Shown here piece after piece: positions 25,019-33,515 of a stretch of 64,000 nt of DNA. Position numbers and translations under genes: made by a program. The notes beneath the pieces were generated by a model, which was not told the DNA's origin, did not search any database, and saw nothing but the letters and a program-made list of their open reading frames with translations. The DNA lies in contig NZ_JAHKPK010000038.1 of the NCBI RefSeq assembly GCF_018860665.1, positions 62,001-126,000 on the forward strand, in the 5' to 3' direction. Within the stretch, counting starts at the first letter, position 1. Each line of letters starts with the position of its first letter. This DNA is from Pacificibacter marinus. GTDB lineage: Bacteria; Pseudomonadota; Alphaproteobacteria; Rhodobacterales; Rhodobacteraceae.

Positions 25019-25370
25019 ACTGAATAACGTCCTGAGATTGGTTTTGGCGAAGCCTGTGCAAACGAAGTTGGTCGTTTCAATTCTCAGCCAATAGATCACT
25101 GCGGGGGGGTGCTGCTCGGTGAGGAATGGGGATGTTTGTGGTTCAAAGCAACGTTCTATTTTCTGTGGCCAGTCTTGTAGACTTTGCTCCGCGCTGCTGG
25201 GGGAAAGGCTCTGCCGCCTGAGCGGATGGATAATATGCGCGTCACGGGTGTTGGAAAATCAGGCTTGTGATCCTAATGAAACCATGGTTATCTCAATTTT
25301 GATACACGCTATAGGCCCGCTGTTTCTTTGTGCGGAGTTGGCGGTAAGGTAATGTTCAGGCAGGCGCACA
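25019..25370. other. Stretch downstream of the truncated MOSC gene, no gene seen
   Basis: It holds no convincing frame. It could be decayed MOSC sequence, followed by the promoter of the XRE regulator gene at 25371. I see no terminator or repeat. Confidence 0.35.
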
Positions 25371-26255
25371 GTGGACGAGACGCAACTCAATTTCAAAGAT
25401 ATAGGCGCGCGCCTTAAGGCGCATCGGCTTGGTCGGGGGCTTGCACCTGAGGAATTGGCTGTGCGGCTGAATATCTCACGCGCTGCGCTTTACCGTGCGG
25501 AAAAGGGTGAGATTGCCAAGATCGACATGCTTTCGGCCATCGCCAATGAGCTTCATGTTTCTCTTCCGAGTTTGTTGGGGGTTGGGATTGAATATGTCGA
25601 CAATGCTGTGGGTTTTTTCGAGCGCATGCGTCAAATCGAAGAGGATTGCGATCAGATTATTGGTCTGTTTAGTCCGATCTCCTATCTGGTGACGACTGAG
25701 CAGTATGATGTCATTCTGAAGGACGTCCTGCGAGAATCGGTTCAAGAGACTGAAGGACAGGATGTTGATGCTATTTTGAGTATATTGAAGCAAAGAAAAG
25801 CGCGTTTCGCCAAAAGGCGCCCGCTTTTGGCTTCGATTATCTCGGATGCGGATATCCGTAAGTTCCTCAAAGAAGGGCTGGAAGGCGCTGCGGAATTGTC
25901 CAATGATGTCCGTGATCAACGCCGGAAAATGGCTCTGTTTGAGGTGCGTCATATTGTTGAAATGTTGCGCGTGCCTGACATAGGTGTTCAGATCGGCGTG
26001 GCGCGCGAGCCGATCCCGTCAACATCGTTTCAAATTGTCCGGCAGGGTGGGCGTTCGGTTTTGACGATCAGCCCGTTCCGCCTTGGGCACAATCCAAATA
26101 CCCGTGTTGGCGTTGGTCTTATTACCTCTGCGCCCGAGGCGCTTGATCTGCATGAGGGGATCGCCAATCGGCTTTGGTCGACATCTCTTAAGGGGCAAGA
26201 GGCGGCTGACTATATCGAGGAATTGATCGCGCGCGAGGGGCTTTCGGGGGATTGA
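25371..26255 (+). CDS. XRE-family transcriptional regulator
   Basis: The 294-residue regulator has an N-terminal Cro/C1-type helix-turn-helix (IGARLKAHRLGRGLAPEELAVRLNISRAALYRAEKGEIAK, residues about 11-50). A long middle region is mostly helical, and the C-terminal domain of about 80 residues (FQIVRQGGRSVLTISPFRLG) may bind a ligand. The start is GTG. It precedes, in the same direction, a TRAP transporter and pyrimidine-type genes. Immediately after it lie 10-base phased repeats that could be its operator. Role as regulator of that operon is inferred from position. Confidence 0.8.
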   Translation: MDETQLNFKDIGARLKAHRLGRGLAPEELAVRLNISRAALYRAEKGEIAKIDMLSAIANELHVSLPSLLGVGIEYVDNAVGFFERMRQIEEDCDQIIGLFSPISYLVTTEQYDVILKDVLRESVQETEGQDVDAILSILKQRKARFAKRRPLLASIISDADIRKFLKEGLEGAAELSNDVRDQRRKMALFEVRHIVEMLRVPDIGVQIGVAREPIPSTSFQIVRQGGRSVLTISPFRLGHNPNTRVGVGLITSAPEALDLHEGIANRLWSTSLKGQEAADYIEELIAREGLSGD

Positions 26256-26260
26256 TGTTG

Positions 26261-26290
26261 CCTAAATATTGATCAGTATTGGTCGGTATT
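26261..26290. repeat. Three 10-base phased repeats upstream of the TRAP operon
   Basis: Three consecutive 10-base units end in the same bases: CCTAAATATT, GATCAGTATT, GGTCGGTATT. They lie 110-140 bases upstream of the TRAP binding protein start. Phasing on the helical repeat is typical of a protein-binding array, possibly for the XRE regulator. Confidence 0.45.
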
Positions 26291-26399
26291 TGAGTGTTTT
26301 CAAGATTCGTCTCATTTTTTAGACTTTCCATATTGACCTCTCGCCGACTTTCATGGGTTTATGTGTTCTATAAAGAAACCTAACAACGGGGAGTGCATC

Positions 26400-27407
26400 A
26401 TGCCTCATTCTAAATTTATTTTCTCTGCGTCTCTTTTGGCCAGCCTAACCTTTGCGATGCCGACTGTGGCGCAGGACTATGTGGCGCGTATCGGCCATCT
26501 TGAAAGCACACAGCAAAGCCGCCACGTTTTTCTAGAGAACGTTGCTGAGCTTGTGGCAGAGCGCACAAACGGCGATGTGGAGTTTCAACTTTTCCCCCAA
26601 GGTCAAATGGGTAACCAACGCCAGATGAACGAAGGTGTTCAACTTGGCACGCTTGAGGCCACGGTTGCGCCTGCGGCATTTTTGGGTGGTTTCAACCCAC
26701 TCGTTTCTATCCTCGATATTCCCTACTTGATCCCCGAAGATGCCGATGAGGCAGCCGCACTGCGTGATGGTCCTTTTGGTGAGGCGCTGCTTGATAGCTT
26801 TTCCGATAAAGGCATGGTTGCGATTGATCTGTGGCCAAACGGTAAAAAGCAATTCACCTCGAATGAGCCGCTCGACACGCTTGCGGATTTTGCGGGTCAA
26901 AAATTCCGCGTCATGGACAGCTCGATCTTGATCGAACAGTTCAATGCACTGGGGGCTTCGGCGATCGCATTGCCGTTCGGTGAGCTTTACACATCGCTGC
27001 AAACCGGTGTCGTGGATGGCGAAGAAAACCCGCTCGACACCATCAAAGCGATGAAGTTCTACGAAGTTCAAAAGAATGTGGTCGTGTCAGATCACGGTGC
27101 GATGGAGGATGTGATCCTGTTCAGCCCGATGTTCTGGGAAAGTCTGCCAGCCGATTATCAGACCATCATCAAAGATGCTTTTGCTGAGGTGATCCCGGAT
27201 TTGACCGCGCATAAAGCAGCCGCCGTTGACGCCGCTCTTGTGACCATCAAAGAGTCGGGTGCGAATGTCCGTATCGCGGACGAAGAAGAGCGCGCCGCTT
27301 TGCGCGATGTGATGTTTGGGCCGGCCTCGGATGCCTATGTCAGCAAAACCGGTGAAGCAGGTCAGGCATTGCTTGATATTTATACCGAAGCATACGGCGC
27401 ACTTTAA
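26400..27407 (+). CDS. TRAP transporter periplasmic binding protein (DctP family)
   Basis: The 335-residue protein has a signal peptide (PHSKFIFSASLLASLTFAMPTVAQDY) and the DctP fold: VARIGHLESTQQSRHVFLE, LFPQGQMGNQRQMNEGVQLGTLE, KFRVMDS and QTGVVDGEENPLDTI, which includes the carboxylate-binding Arg. It binds an organic acid and passes it to the DctQM membrane complex encoded next. The start at 26400 follows GGGAG. The following pyrimidine-like genes suggest orotate, dihydroorotate or N-carbamoylaspartate as ligand; this is inference from context. Confidence 0.85.
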   Translation: MPHSKFIFSASLLASLTFAMPTVAQDYVARIGHLESTQQSRHVFLENVAELVAERTNGDVEFQLFPQGQMGNQRQMNEGVQLGTLEATVAPAAFLGGFNPLVSILDIPYLIPEDADEAAALRDGPFGEALLDSFSDKGMVAIDLWPNGKKQFTSNEPLDTLADFAGQKFRVMDSSILIEQFNALGASAIALPFGELYTSLQTGVVDGEENPLDTIKAMKFYEVQKNVVVSDHGAMEDVILFSPMFWESLPADYQTIIKDAFAEVIPDLTAHKAAAVDAALVTIKESGANVRIADEEERAALRDVMFGPASDAYVSKTGEAGQALLDIYTEAYGAL

Positions 27408-27443
27408 CACCACTTTGAGACTTGGCCCTTTTCGGGTCTCTTT

Positions 27444-27485
27444 GCTCCGCAGTTTTGGCATGGCCTGACTGCGGAGCTCCTTTTT
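27444..27485 (+). terminator. Hairpin between dctP and dctQ
   Basis: GCTCCGCAG and CTGCGGAGC form a perfect 9-base stem around a 16-base loop, followed by TCCTTTTT. This is a standard intrinsic terminator. Lying between the binding-protein gene and the permease genes, it would keep permease transcripts lower than binding protein transcripts. Confidence 0.7.
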
Positions 27486-27508
27486 CCAGATGATCGAAAG
27501 CCCATCCT

Positions 27509-28000
27509 ATGAAAGCACTTACAGCGCTCCGAACGGTCGAAAGAACCGTCCTTATCGCCCTTTTTCTGATCATGGTGTGTCTTTACACAGGGTCCGTCGT
27601 GACCCGTGAAATTGGCGGCACATTTGCAAGCCGCTTTGCGTGGATCGAAGAGGCCGTGCGGATGATGAATCTGTTTTTGGTATTTTTGGCACTGGGTCTT
27701 GCTCTTGAGCGTGGCAAACATGTGGGCATCACCAATATGCGTGCGAAACTGCCCGCGCCAATGCTGAATGTGGTTTTAAAAATTGTCGACCTCATAGGGA
27801 TGGCTATGTGCCTTTACGTGGCGTGGCTGGCGCTTGATTTGGTGCAATTCGTGCTCAAAACAGGTCAGAAGTCTCCGACCCTTGGTGTGCCTATGGGCTA
27901 CATCTATCTAGCGCCTGTTCTGGGCTTTTTGCTTTTGGGGCTGCGCTATGGGCTGAGCCTTTTTGGCGTCATTGACCGCTATCAGGAGGTCGCAGAATGA
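27509..28000 (+). CDS. TRAP transporter small membrane subunit (DctQ family)
   Basis: A 163-residue inner-membrane protein with four hydrophobic segments (for instance TVLIALFLIMVCLYTGSVV, LFLVFLALGLALERG, IGMAMCLYVAWLALDLV, APVLGFLLLGLRYG). This and the position before DctM identify it as DctQ, the small subunit of the TRAP complex. It overlaps the DctM gene by 4 bases. Confidence 0.85.
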   Translation: MKALTALRTVERTVLIALFLIMVCLYTGSVVTREIGGTFASRFAWIEEAVRMMNLFLVFLALGLALERGKHVGITNMRAKLPAPMLNVVLKIVDLIGMAMCLYVAWLALDLVQFVLKTGQKSPTLGVPMGYIYLAPVLGFLLLGLRYGLSLFGVIDRYQEVAE

Positions 28001-29280
28001 TCCTTGCACTTATCCTTCTTTTCGCTGTCGTTTTATTGGTTGCGGGCTTTGAAATGCTGTTGGTGCTGGGGCTTCCTGCGCTGGCTTACAAAGAAGCATT
28101 CTATCCCCGTTTGCCGGATGCCGCTGTGGTACAAAAGATTGTAGGTGGCATTGACCATTCGACGCTTTTGGCGATCCCGTTCTTTATTTTTGCCGCCAAT
28201 TTGATGGGCTCTGGCCAAATCGCACGTCAATTGATCGGCGTGGTTAAAGCATTGGTCGGCCACACAAAAGGTGGCATGGGCCATGTTGTGGTTGGCGGTA
28301 GCATGGCCTTTGGCGCTGTGTCTGGTTCTGCCCCCGCAACGGTGGCAGCCATGGGGCGTATGGTCTATCCCGAATTGCGCAAAGCAGGGTATTCGGATCG
28401 TTTTAGTCTTGGGCTTTTGGTGTCTTCGGCGGAAACCGCGCTGTTGATCCCGCCCTCGATCACATTGATTGTGTATGGCTGGATCACCGGCACCTCGATT
28501 GCCAAACTTTTTGCGGGCGGGCTTGCCGTTGGTCTGCTGCTTGGGGTGGCGTTTTCGGTCTATGTGCGCATTCAGGCCGCGCGCGATGGCGTGGCGCATG
28601 ATCCGCGGATGCCTTGGATGGATCGGCTGCGCGAGATTTGGAACGCCAAATGGGCGCTTGGCATGCCTGTTATCATTCTAGGCGGAATCTATTCCGGGAT
28701 TATCACGCCGACCGAGGCTGCTGCTGTCAGTGTGGTCTATGCGATCTTAGTCGAGATGTTTGTGTTTCGCGCATTGGACCTGAAAGGTCTTGCCAAGATC
28801 ACAGAAGACAGCGCAGTGAACACCGCGATCATCTTTGTGCTGTTGGCAATGGGGGGGCTGATTGCGTACTTCGTCACGCTGGCGCAAGTTCCCAACGAAA
28901 TCATCGCCTTTTTGGACGCCACAGGCGCGGGCAAAATCACCTTTTTGATTGTGGTGAACATCCTGTTTTTCATCGCGGGCATGTTTATCGATCCCAACTC
29001 GACGCTTTTGGTTTTGGTTCCGCCGCTTTATCCGGTGGCGATGAGCTTTGGCATCGATCCGGTCCATTTCGGGATGTTGGTGACGCTCAATGTCAGCCTT
29101 GGCATGATCACGCCGCCCTTTGGGCTTGATATTTTCGTGGCCTCCTCGACGCTCAATAAGCCGGTTGAGGACATCATCCGCGGGGTGTGGCCATTCGTGT
29201 TGGTGAACCTCATCGTGCTTTTGCTGGTGACTTATATTCCGCAAATCTCTCTCTTTATTCCCAAGCTGATCTACGGCTGA
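27997..29280 (+). CDS. TRAP transporter large membrane subunit (DctM family)
   Basis: The 427-residue permease has about 12 membrane segments and the DctM signatures GGMGHVVVGGSMAFGAVSGSAPATVAA (with the SGSAPATVAAMG substrate pocket), LIPPSITLIVYGWITGTSI and GMITPPFGLDIFVAS. It exchanges the substrate with sodium ions together with DctQ. It follows DctQ with a 4-base overlap and precedes the PyrK-like gene by 14 bases. Confidence 0.9.
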   Translation: MILALILLFAVVLLVAGFEMLLVLGLPALAYKEAFYPRLPDAAVVQKIVGGIDHSTLLAIPFFIFAANLMGSGQIARQLIGVVKALVGHTKGGMGHVVVGGSMAFGAVSGSAPATVAAMGRMVYPELRKAGYSDRFSLGLLVSSAETALLIPPSITLIVYGWITGTSIAKLFAGGLAVGLLLGVAFSVYVRIQAARDGVAHDPRMPWMDRLREIWNAKWALGMPVIILGGIYSGIITPTEAAAVSVVYAILVEMFVFRALDLKGLAKITEDSAVNTAIIFVLLAMGGLIAYFVTLAQVPNEIIAFLDATGAGKITFLIVVNILFFIAGMFIDPNSTLLVLVPPLYPVAMSFGIDPVHFGMLVTLNVSLGMITPPFGLDIFVASSTLNKPVEDIIRGVWPFVLVNLIVLLLVTYIPQISLFIPKLIYG

Positions 29281-29294
29281 TCGAAGGCAGACTT

Positions 29295-30137
29295 ATGACC
29301 CATTTCCCAACTGTTATGACTGTCCCTGTGCCGCAGGGGCTGCGGCCCCGCTGTTGCGAAGCCACATGTCGCGTGGTCTCGAATACGCCTGTGAATGGCG
29401 AGTATCGCTTGCTGACTTTGGAGGCTCCTACAGAGATCCTCGATTGCCAGCCGGGCCAGTTTTTTCAACTTTTATGTCCTGCTCCATTGGGCGAGCAACC
29501 ATTTCTGCGCCGCCCGATGAGCATCTATGGCTATGACAAGGCCGCAGGGCGGTTGGAGTTTCTTTATAAGGTGACAGGAGCAGGGACACGCGGCCTTGCC
29601 ACGCTTGAACAGGGCGATGCGTTCAACGTTCTTGGACCGTTGGGGCAGGGGTTCTCAATGCCGGACGACTGGCAACATCTGATGTTGGTGGCGCGGGGCG
29701 TGGGGCTTGCTACACTCGCCCCCTTGGCCCGCATGGCCAAAGAAAAGGGTCGCAAAATGACCGCGATCTGTTCAGCCCGCAGTCCTGAATTGGCGATGTC
29801 TGTTGAGCTGTTCGAAAGCTACGGTGCCGAAGTCATCGTGGTGCATGACCAAGATGGCAGTTCAACACCTGAAGCTTTGCGTTCGCTCATTGAATCGCGC
29901 ATTGACGCGGGTCAAGTGGATGCGTTTTACACCTGTGGGTCATCGCGACTTTTGCGTCTGTTGCAAGAGCTCGGCGCGCACCATGACATTCCCGGCGAGA
30001 TCGCTATGGAGCAACAAATGGCCTGTGGACTTGGCATGTGTCAGGCCTGTGTACGCAGTTTCCGTGTCGGTGATCGGATCATCCAACGCCGTGTCTGCCG
30101 CGAAGGACCTGTTTTCCCTATTTCGGAGGCCATGTGA
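29295..30137 (+). CDS. pyrK: PyrK-like electron-transfer protein of dihydroorotate dehydrogenase
   Basis: The 280-residue protein has an FAD-binding reductase domain (FLRRPMSIYGYD near residue 71, GPLGQGF, then an NAD(P) domain) and a C-terminal 2Fe-2S site CGLGMCQAC...RVCREGPVF (Cys244, 249, 252, 268). This is the order of PyrK, the electron-transfer subunit of class 1B dihydroorotate dehydrogenase. The start at 29295 gives the family length; longer frames lie in DctM. It ends with TGATG overlap into the PyrD-like gene, so the two subunits are translated together. Because a housekeeping PyrD is expected elsewhere, this copy may serve orotate catabolism or salvage. Confidence 0.8.
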   Translation: MTHFPTVMTVPVPQGLRPRCCEATCRVVSNTPVNGEYRLLTLEAPTEILDCQPGQFFQLLCPAPLGEQPFLRRPMSIYGYDKAAGRLEFLYKVTGAGTRGLATLEQGDAFNVLGPLGQGFSMPDDWQHLMLVARGVGLATLAPLARMAKEKGRKMTAICSARSPELAMSVELFESYGAEVIVVHDQDGSSTPEALRSLIESRIDAGQVDAFYTCGSSRLLRLLQELGAHHDIPGEIAMEQQMACGLGMCQACVRSFRVGDRIIQRRVCREGPVFPISEAM

Positions 30138-31075
30138 TGAAAGATGTGCAAAACGCAGATTTGAGGGTCCGCATCGGGGCGCTCACACTTGAAAATCCCA
30201 TCATGCCTGCTTCTGGCACCTTTTCCGAAGATTTGGCCGATGTGTTTGATCTTGATGTTTTGGGCGCTCATGTTCTTAAAACCATCATGCACGGCACCCG
30301 CGCAGGAAATCCCACGCCACGCGTGTGTGATCTGCAATCGGGGATGTTGAATGCTATCGGCATTCCGTCCAAAGGCATCGACTATTTCCGCGATGAGATG
30401 TTGCCCTATTGGGCGGATTTCAAAGCGCCGCTTGTCGTGTCCATTTCGGCGCATTCCTATGACGAATTTGCGCGCCTGTGCAGCGAAGTCAGTCTAGCGG
30501 GTGTGGCCGCGATTGAGGCGAATATTTCTTGTCCAAATATCGAGGCCAACGGCAATGCCTTTGCCATGCGGCCTGATACGACCCATGAGGTTGTGACGCG
30601 GTTGCGGGCCGAAACCGATTTGCCGCTTTGGGCGAAACTCACACCTAATACGGGCGAGCCAGCCGAGGTGGCTCTCGCGGCACAGGCGGCAGGCGCAGAT
30701 GCGCTTGTGGTCGCCAACACGGTTCTTGGAATGTCGGTTGATATCGCAAGCCGCCGCCCGCGCCTTGGCAATGTCATGGGGGGCATGTCTGGCCCCGCAA
30801 TCAAACCCATCGCCCTGCGCATGACCTATCAATGCGCCAATGCGGTGGATATTCCTGTTATTGGCTGCGGTGGGATTTCTACCCGCGATGATGTGCTTGA
30901 ATTTCTGATCGCGGGGGCTGCTGCGGTACAGATCGGCACCGCCACATTCCAATCGCCCACCGCGATGGCGCGTTTGATCACTGAACTTGAAAGCTGGATG
31001 CAAGAACATGGCGTGGCAAGTCTTGATGAGATCATCGGTTCCATTGAGGCGCCGAACGCGGGGGTGTTTGAATGA
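30137..31075 (+). CDS. pyrD: Dihydroorotate dehydrogenase catalytic subunit (class 1 type)
   Basis: The 312-residue FMN enzyme shows GALTLENPIMPASGTFS at residue about 14, the conserved IEANISCPNIEANGNAF with catalytic Cys132, KLTPN, and the FMN phosphate loops VIGCGGISTRDDVLEFL and AAVQIGTATF. It oxidises dihydroorotate to orotate and, with PyrK, passes electrons to NAD. The ATG at 30137 follows CGGAGG at 7 bases. It overlaps both neighbours by 1 and 4 bases. A dihydropyrimidine dehydrogenase-type role is an alternative because those enzymes share the core. Confidence 0.85.
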   Translation: MKDVQNADLRVRIGALTLENPIMPASGTFSEDLADVFDLDVLGAHVLKTIMHGTRAGNPTPRVCDLQSGMLNAIGIPSKGIDYFRDEMLPYWADFKAPLVVSISAHSYDEFARLCSEVSLAGVAAIEANISCPNIEANGNAFAMRPDTTHEVVTRLRAETDLPLWAKLTPNTGEPAEVALAAQAAGADALVVANTVLGMSVDIASRRPRLGNVMGGMSGPAIKPIALRMTYQCANAVDIPVIGCGGISTRDDVLEFLIAGAAAVQIGTATFQSPTAMARLITELESWMQEHGVASLDEIIGSIEAPNAGVFE

Positions 31076-32349
31076 TGCATCACAGTACAGGGCACGCAAA
31101 AGACAGTGCATCAGACTTGGCCGCGAAGATGTTCGAGGACATTCGCGCCCTGTCTCAAGACGCGGCCGGGGTAAGCCGTCCGGCGTTCTCCGCGAAAGAA
31201 AGCGAAACGCTTGCGTATCTTGCTGCGCGTGCGCATGAGGCGGGGCTTTGCGTCTCAGAGGATGCGGGTAAGAACCTGTGGTTTTGCTTGCCTGAGCATG
31301 ATGGGGCAGAGCATTACACGGTGATCGGCAGCCATGTGGACAGCGTGCCGATGGGGGGCAATTACGACGGGCTTGCAGGCGTGATCGCAGGTCTTTTGGT
31401 GCTCATTGAGGCGCGTCGTGGTCGCCGCCAGTTGACCAAACCGGTCAAAGTACTGGCTATGCGCGGTGAGGAAAGCGCATGGTTCGGGGCCTGTTACCTG
31501 GGATCAAAAATGTTGACCGGTAGCCTGCCTGCGGGTGAATTCAATGCCGCACATAAAGGCGATGGACGCGCGTTACATGCGCATTTGGAGGGGCTTGGTA
31601 TCGACACGGCCCCCATTGCGGCGCAACGCCCGATTTGTGATTTAAGCCAGATCGACGCCTACCTTGAATTGCATATCGAACAGGGGCCGCTTTTGGTTGA
31701 GCGCAATCTGCCCGCGGCTGTGGTGACAGGTATTCGAGGTAATTTCCGGTACCGTGACATTCATTGTATCGGTCAGGCGGGACATTCGGGCGCGGTGCCG
31801 CGTGCTTATCGCCACGATCCGGTTTTGGCCTTCGCCGAATTGATGCATCGTTTGGATGGAACATGGCAGCATTTGCTGAGTACGGGGCAGGATTTAGTGC
31901 TGACCTCTGGCGTTGTGGGCACAGACCCTAGCCGTCATGCCATTGCGCGTATTCCTGACGAAATTGCCTTTTCACTTGATGTGCGCTCCCAAGATGCGGA
32001 GACCTTGGACCAGATGCGCGATTATTTGACGGGTGAGATGGAAGACATCGCGCGTAGCCGTGGCGTAACCTTTGACGTTGGCGCACCGGTTTCGGTTGCG
32101 CCAGCTTTGATGGATCATGCTTTGGTTGACGCGCTATCGCAGGCAATGGAGCGCGTCACCGGTGAGGCGTTCAAAATGGCCTCCGGTGGGGGGCATGATG
32201 CGGCGGTTTTCGCGCAGGCAGGCGTGCCATCTGGCATGATCTTTGTGCGTAACCGGAACGGGTCTCACAATCCTGATGAGGCGATGGAAATCGCTGATTT
32301 TATGGTGGGCGTTGATATTCTTTCCGCCTATATGGGGGCGGCATCATGA
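31072..32349 (+). CDS. M20 Zn-dependent N-carbamoyl amino acid hydrolase (hydantoinase/carbamoylase family)
   Basis: The 425-residue enzyme has the carbamoylase pattern GSHVDSVPMGGNYDGLAGVIAGL (metal His and Asp), RGEESAWFGACYLGSK (Glu-Glu pair), LHIEQGPLL and the terminal SGGGHDAAVFAQAGVPSGMIFV. These match N-carbamoyl-L-amino acid amidohydrolases, beta-ureidopropionases and allantoate amidohydrolases. Downstream of a dihydroorotate dehydrogenase, a ureidosuccinase role (N-carbamoyl-L-aspartate to aspartate) is attractive. It is coupled by 4-base overlaps to the genes on each side. Confidence 0.8.
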   Translation: MMHHSTGHAKDSASDLAAKMFEDIRALSQDAAGVSRPAFSAKESETLAYLAARAHEAGLCVSEDAGKNLWFCLPEHDGAEHYTVIGSHVDSVPMGGNYDGLAGVIAGLLVLIEARRGRRQLTKPVKVLAMRGEESAWFGACYLGSKMLTGSLPAGEFNAAHKGDGRALHAHLEGLGIDTAPIAAQRPICDLSQIDAYLELHIEQGPLLVERNLPAAVVTGIRGNFRYRDIHCIGQAGHSGAVPRAYRHDPVLAFAELMHRLDGTWQHLLSTGQDLVLTSGVVGTDPSRHAIARIPDEIAFSLDVRSQDAETLDQMRDYLTGEMEDIARSRGVTFDVGAPVSVAPALMDHALVDALSQAMERVTGEAFKMASGGGHDAAVFAQAGVPSGMIFVRNRNGSHNPDEAMEIADFMVGVDILSAYMGAAS

Positions 32350-33056
32350 AGGAACCCCTTGCCATGTCACTCAGCCCACAGTCCCGTATAGATATTGCCC
32401 AAGATACGGCACTGGCCTTGCTTGATATTCATGCGGTGGAGGTGGCCAAGGAGCGTCCCTTTATCCTGTCTTCAGGTGTTGCCAGTCCGGTCTATATCGA
32501 TGTGCGCAAGGTGATTTCTTTTCCTTCGGTGCGTGAAAAGCTGATGGCATATGCGACAGATATGATTGATGCCAATATTGGTCGCGATCAGATCGACGCG
32601 ATTGCGGGCGCAGAGACAGCGGGCATTCCCTTTGCCGCATGGATCGCCTTTGAGACGGGATTGCCGATGCAATATGTGCGCAAACGCGCACAGGGTTTCG
32701 GCCCCCAGGCGCATATCGAAGGTGTTTGGGAACCGGGGCAGCGTGTGTTGCTGGTCGAGGATCTGACGACAGATGGGGCCTCTAAGTTGAGGTTTTGCCA
32801 ATCGCTACGCGCGGCGGGGCTTGTTGTCCAAGATGTGTTCATGCTGTTCCAATATGACATTTTCGCCGAGACCGGGGCCGCAATGGAGCGCGCGGGCATA
32901 CGCCTGCATGCGCTGTGTACTTGGGCTGATATTTTGGATGTCGCTGTTACTCACAACCGTTTTACCAAACAAGAACGCGACACCATCGCTGCGTTTCTAC
33001 AAGACCCTTTGGGCTGGTCCGCCGATCACGGTGGCGCACGCAGCCTGACATTTTAA
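32346..33056 (+). CDS. pyrE: Orotate phosphoribosyltransferase-like protein
   Basis: The 236-residue protein has ILSSGVASPVYIDVRKVISFP near the N-terminus, IAGAETAGIPFAAWIA and the PRPP-binding motif VLLVEDLTTDGASK. This is the type I phosphoribosyltransferase pattern of PyrE, joining orotate to PRPP to give orotidine 5'-phosphate. No PyrF was seen here. Start ATG 32346 overlaps the previous stop; ATG 32364 is an alternative. Together with the TRAP system it makes an orotate scavenging operon plausible. Confidence 0.8.
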   Translation: MKEPLAMSLSPQSRIDIAQDTALALLDIHAVEVAKERPFILSSGVASPVYIDVRKVISFPSVREKLMAYATDMIDANIGRDQIDAIAGAETAGIPFAAWIAFETGLPMQYVRKRAQGFGPQAHIEGVWEPGQRVLLVEDLTTDGASKLRFCQSLRAAGLVVQDVFMLFQYDIFAETGAAMERAGIRLHALCTWADILDVAVTHNRFTKQERDTIAAFLQDPLGWSADHGGARSLTF

Positions 33057-33071
33057 CCTAAGGAGACACTC

Positions 33072-33389
33072 ATGTTTACTTTTCTTCTCGATCTGTTGAC
33101 AGAAAAAGGCCGTGGCATTCACGCCTATGCGGCTGTGGCCAAAGTCGCTTTTGAACGCGCTGTGTCCGAGCCCGAACATGCCGCAGCCTTTTACGTTCTG
33201 GCAACCAGTGCAGAAAATTTTGTGGATTTACACGAACGTCAACCCCTTTCCAGCAAGGCACTTGAGCAAAGCTTCGACGCCTTTCGTGCCGATGTCGAGG
33301 CCTTTGAGGCCGCATCTACAGGCAACGCCGAGCAGCGTTTGTCCGTGTTGACAGAAGTCGTTAAATCAAACGTGCAAAGAACGCGCTAA
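33072..33389 (+). CDS. Small hypothetical protein at the end of the pyrimidine operon
   Basis: Not recognised. The 105-residue product is predicted mostly helical, cytoplasmic and acidic, with no signal peptide or membrane segment. It starts MFTFLLDLLTEKGRG and is preceded by AAGGAGA only 16 bases after the pyrE-like gene, so it is part of the operon. A strong terminator follows 12 bases after its stop. Confidence 0.6.
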   Translation: MFTFLLDLLTEKGRGIHAYAAVAKVAFERAVSEPEHAAAFYVLATSAENFVDLHERQPLSSKALEQSFDAFRADVEAFEAASTGNAEQRLSVLTEVVKSNVQRTR

Positions 33390-33400
33390 ACCTTGGTTTG

Positions 33401-33434
33401 CCCCTGCCGAGCGCTGAAATGTGCTCGGCAGGGG
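33401..33434. terminator. Strong hairpin between convergent operons
   Basis: CCCCTGCCGAGC and GCTCGGCAGGGG pair perfectly over 12 bases around a 10-base loop. It lies between the end of the pyrimidine operon (plus strand) and the end of hppD (minus strand) and could serve both. Confidence 0.75.
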
Positions 33435-33515
33435 GGCGAGCCAGTGACAAGCGACTGGGGCTACGCAAACCTAATCTGGCGACAAGTGGATGCGGCTGGC
33501 CACGTTGCTGTTCGG

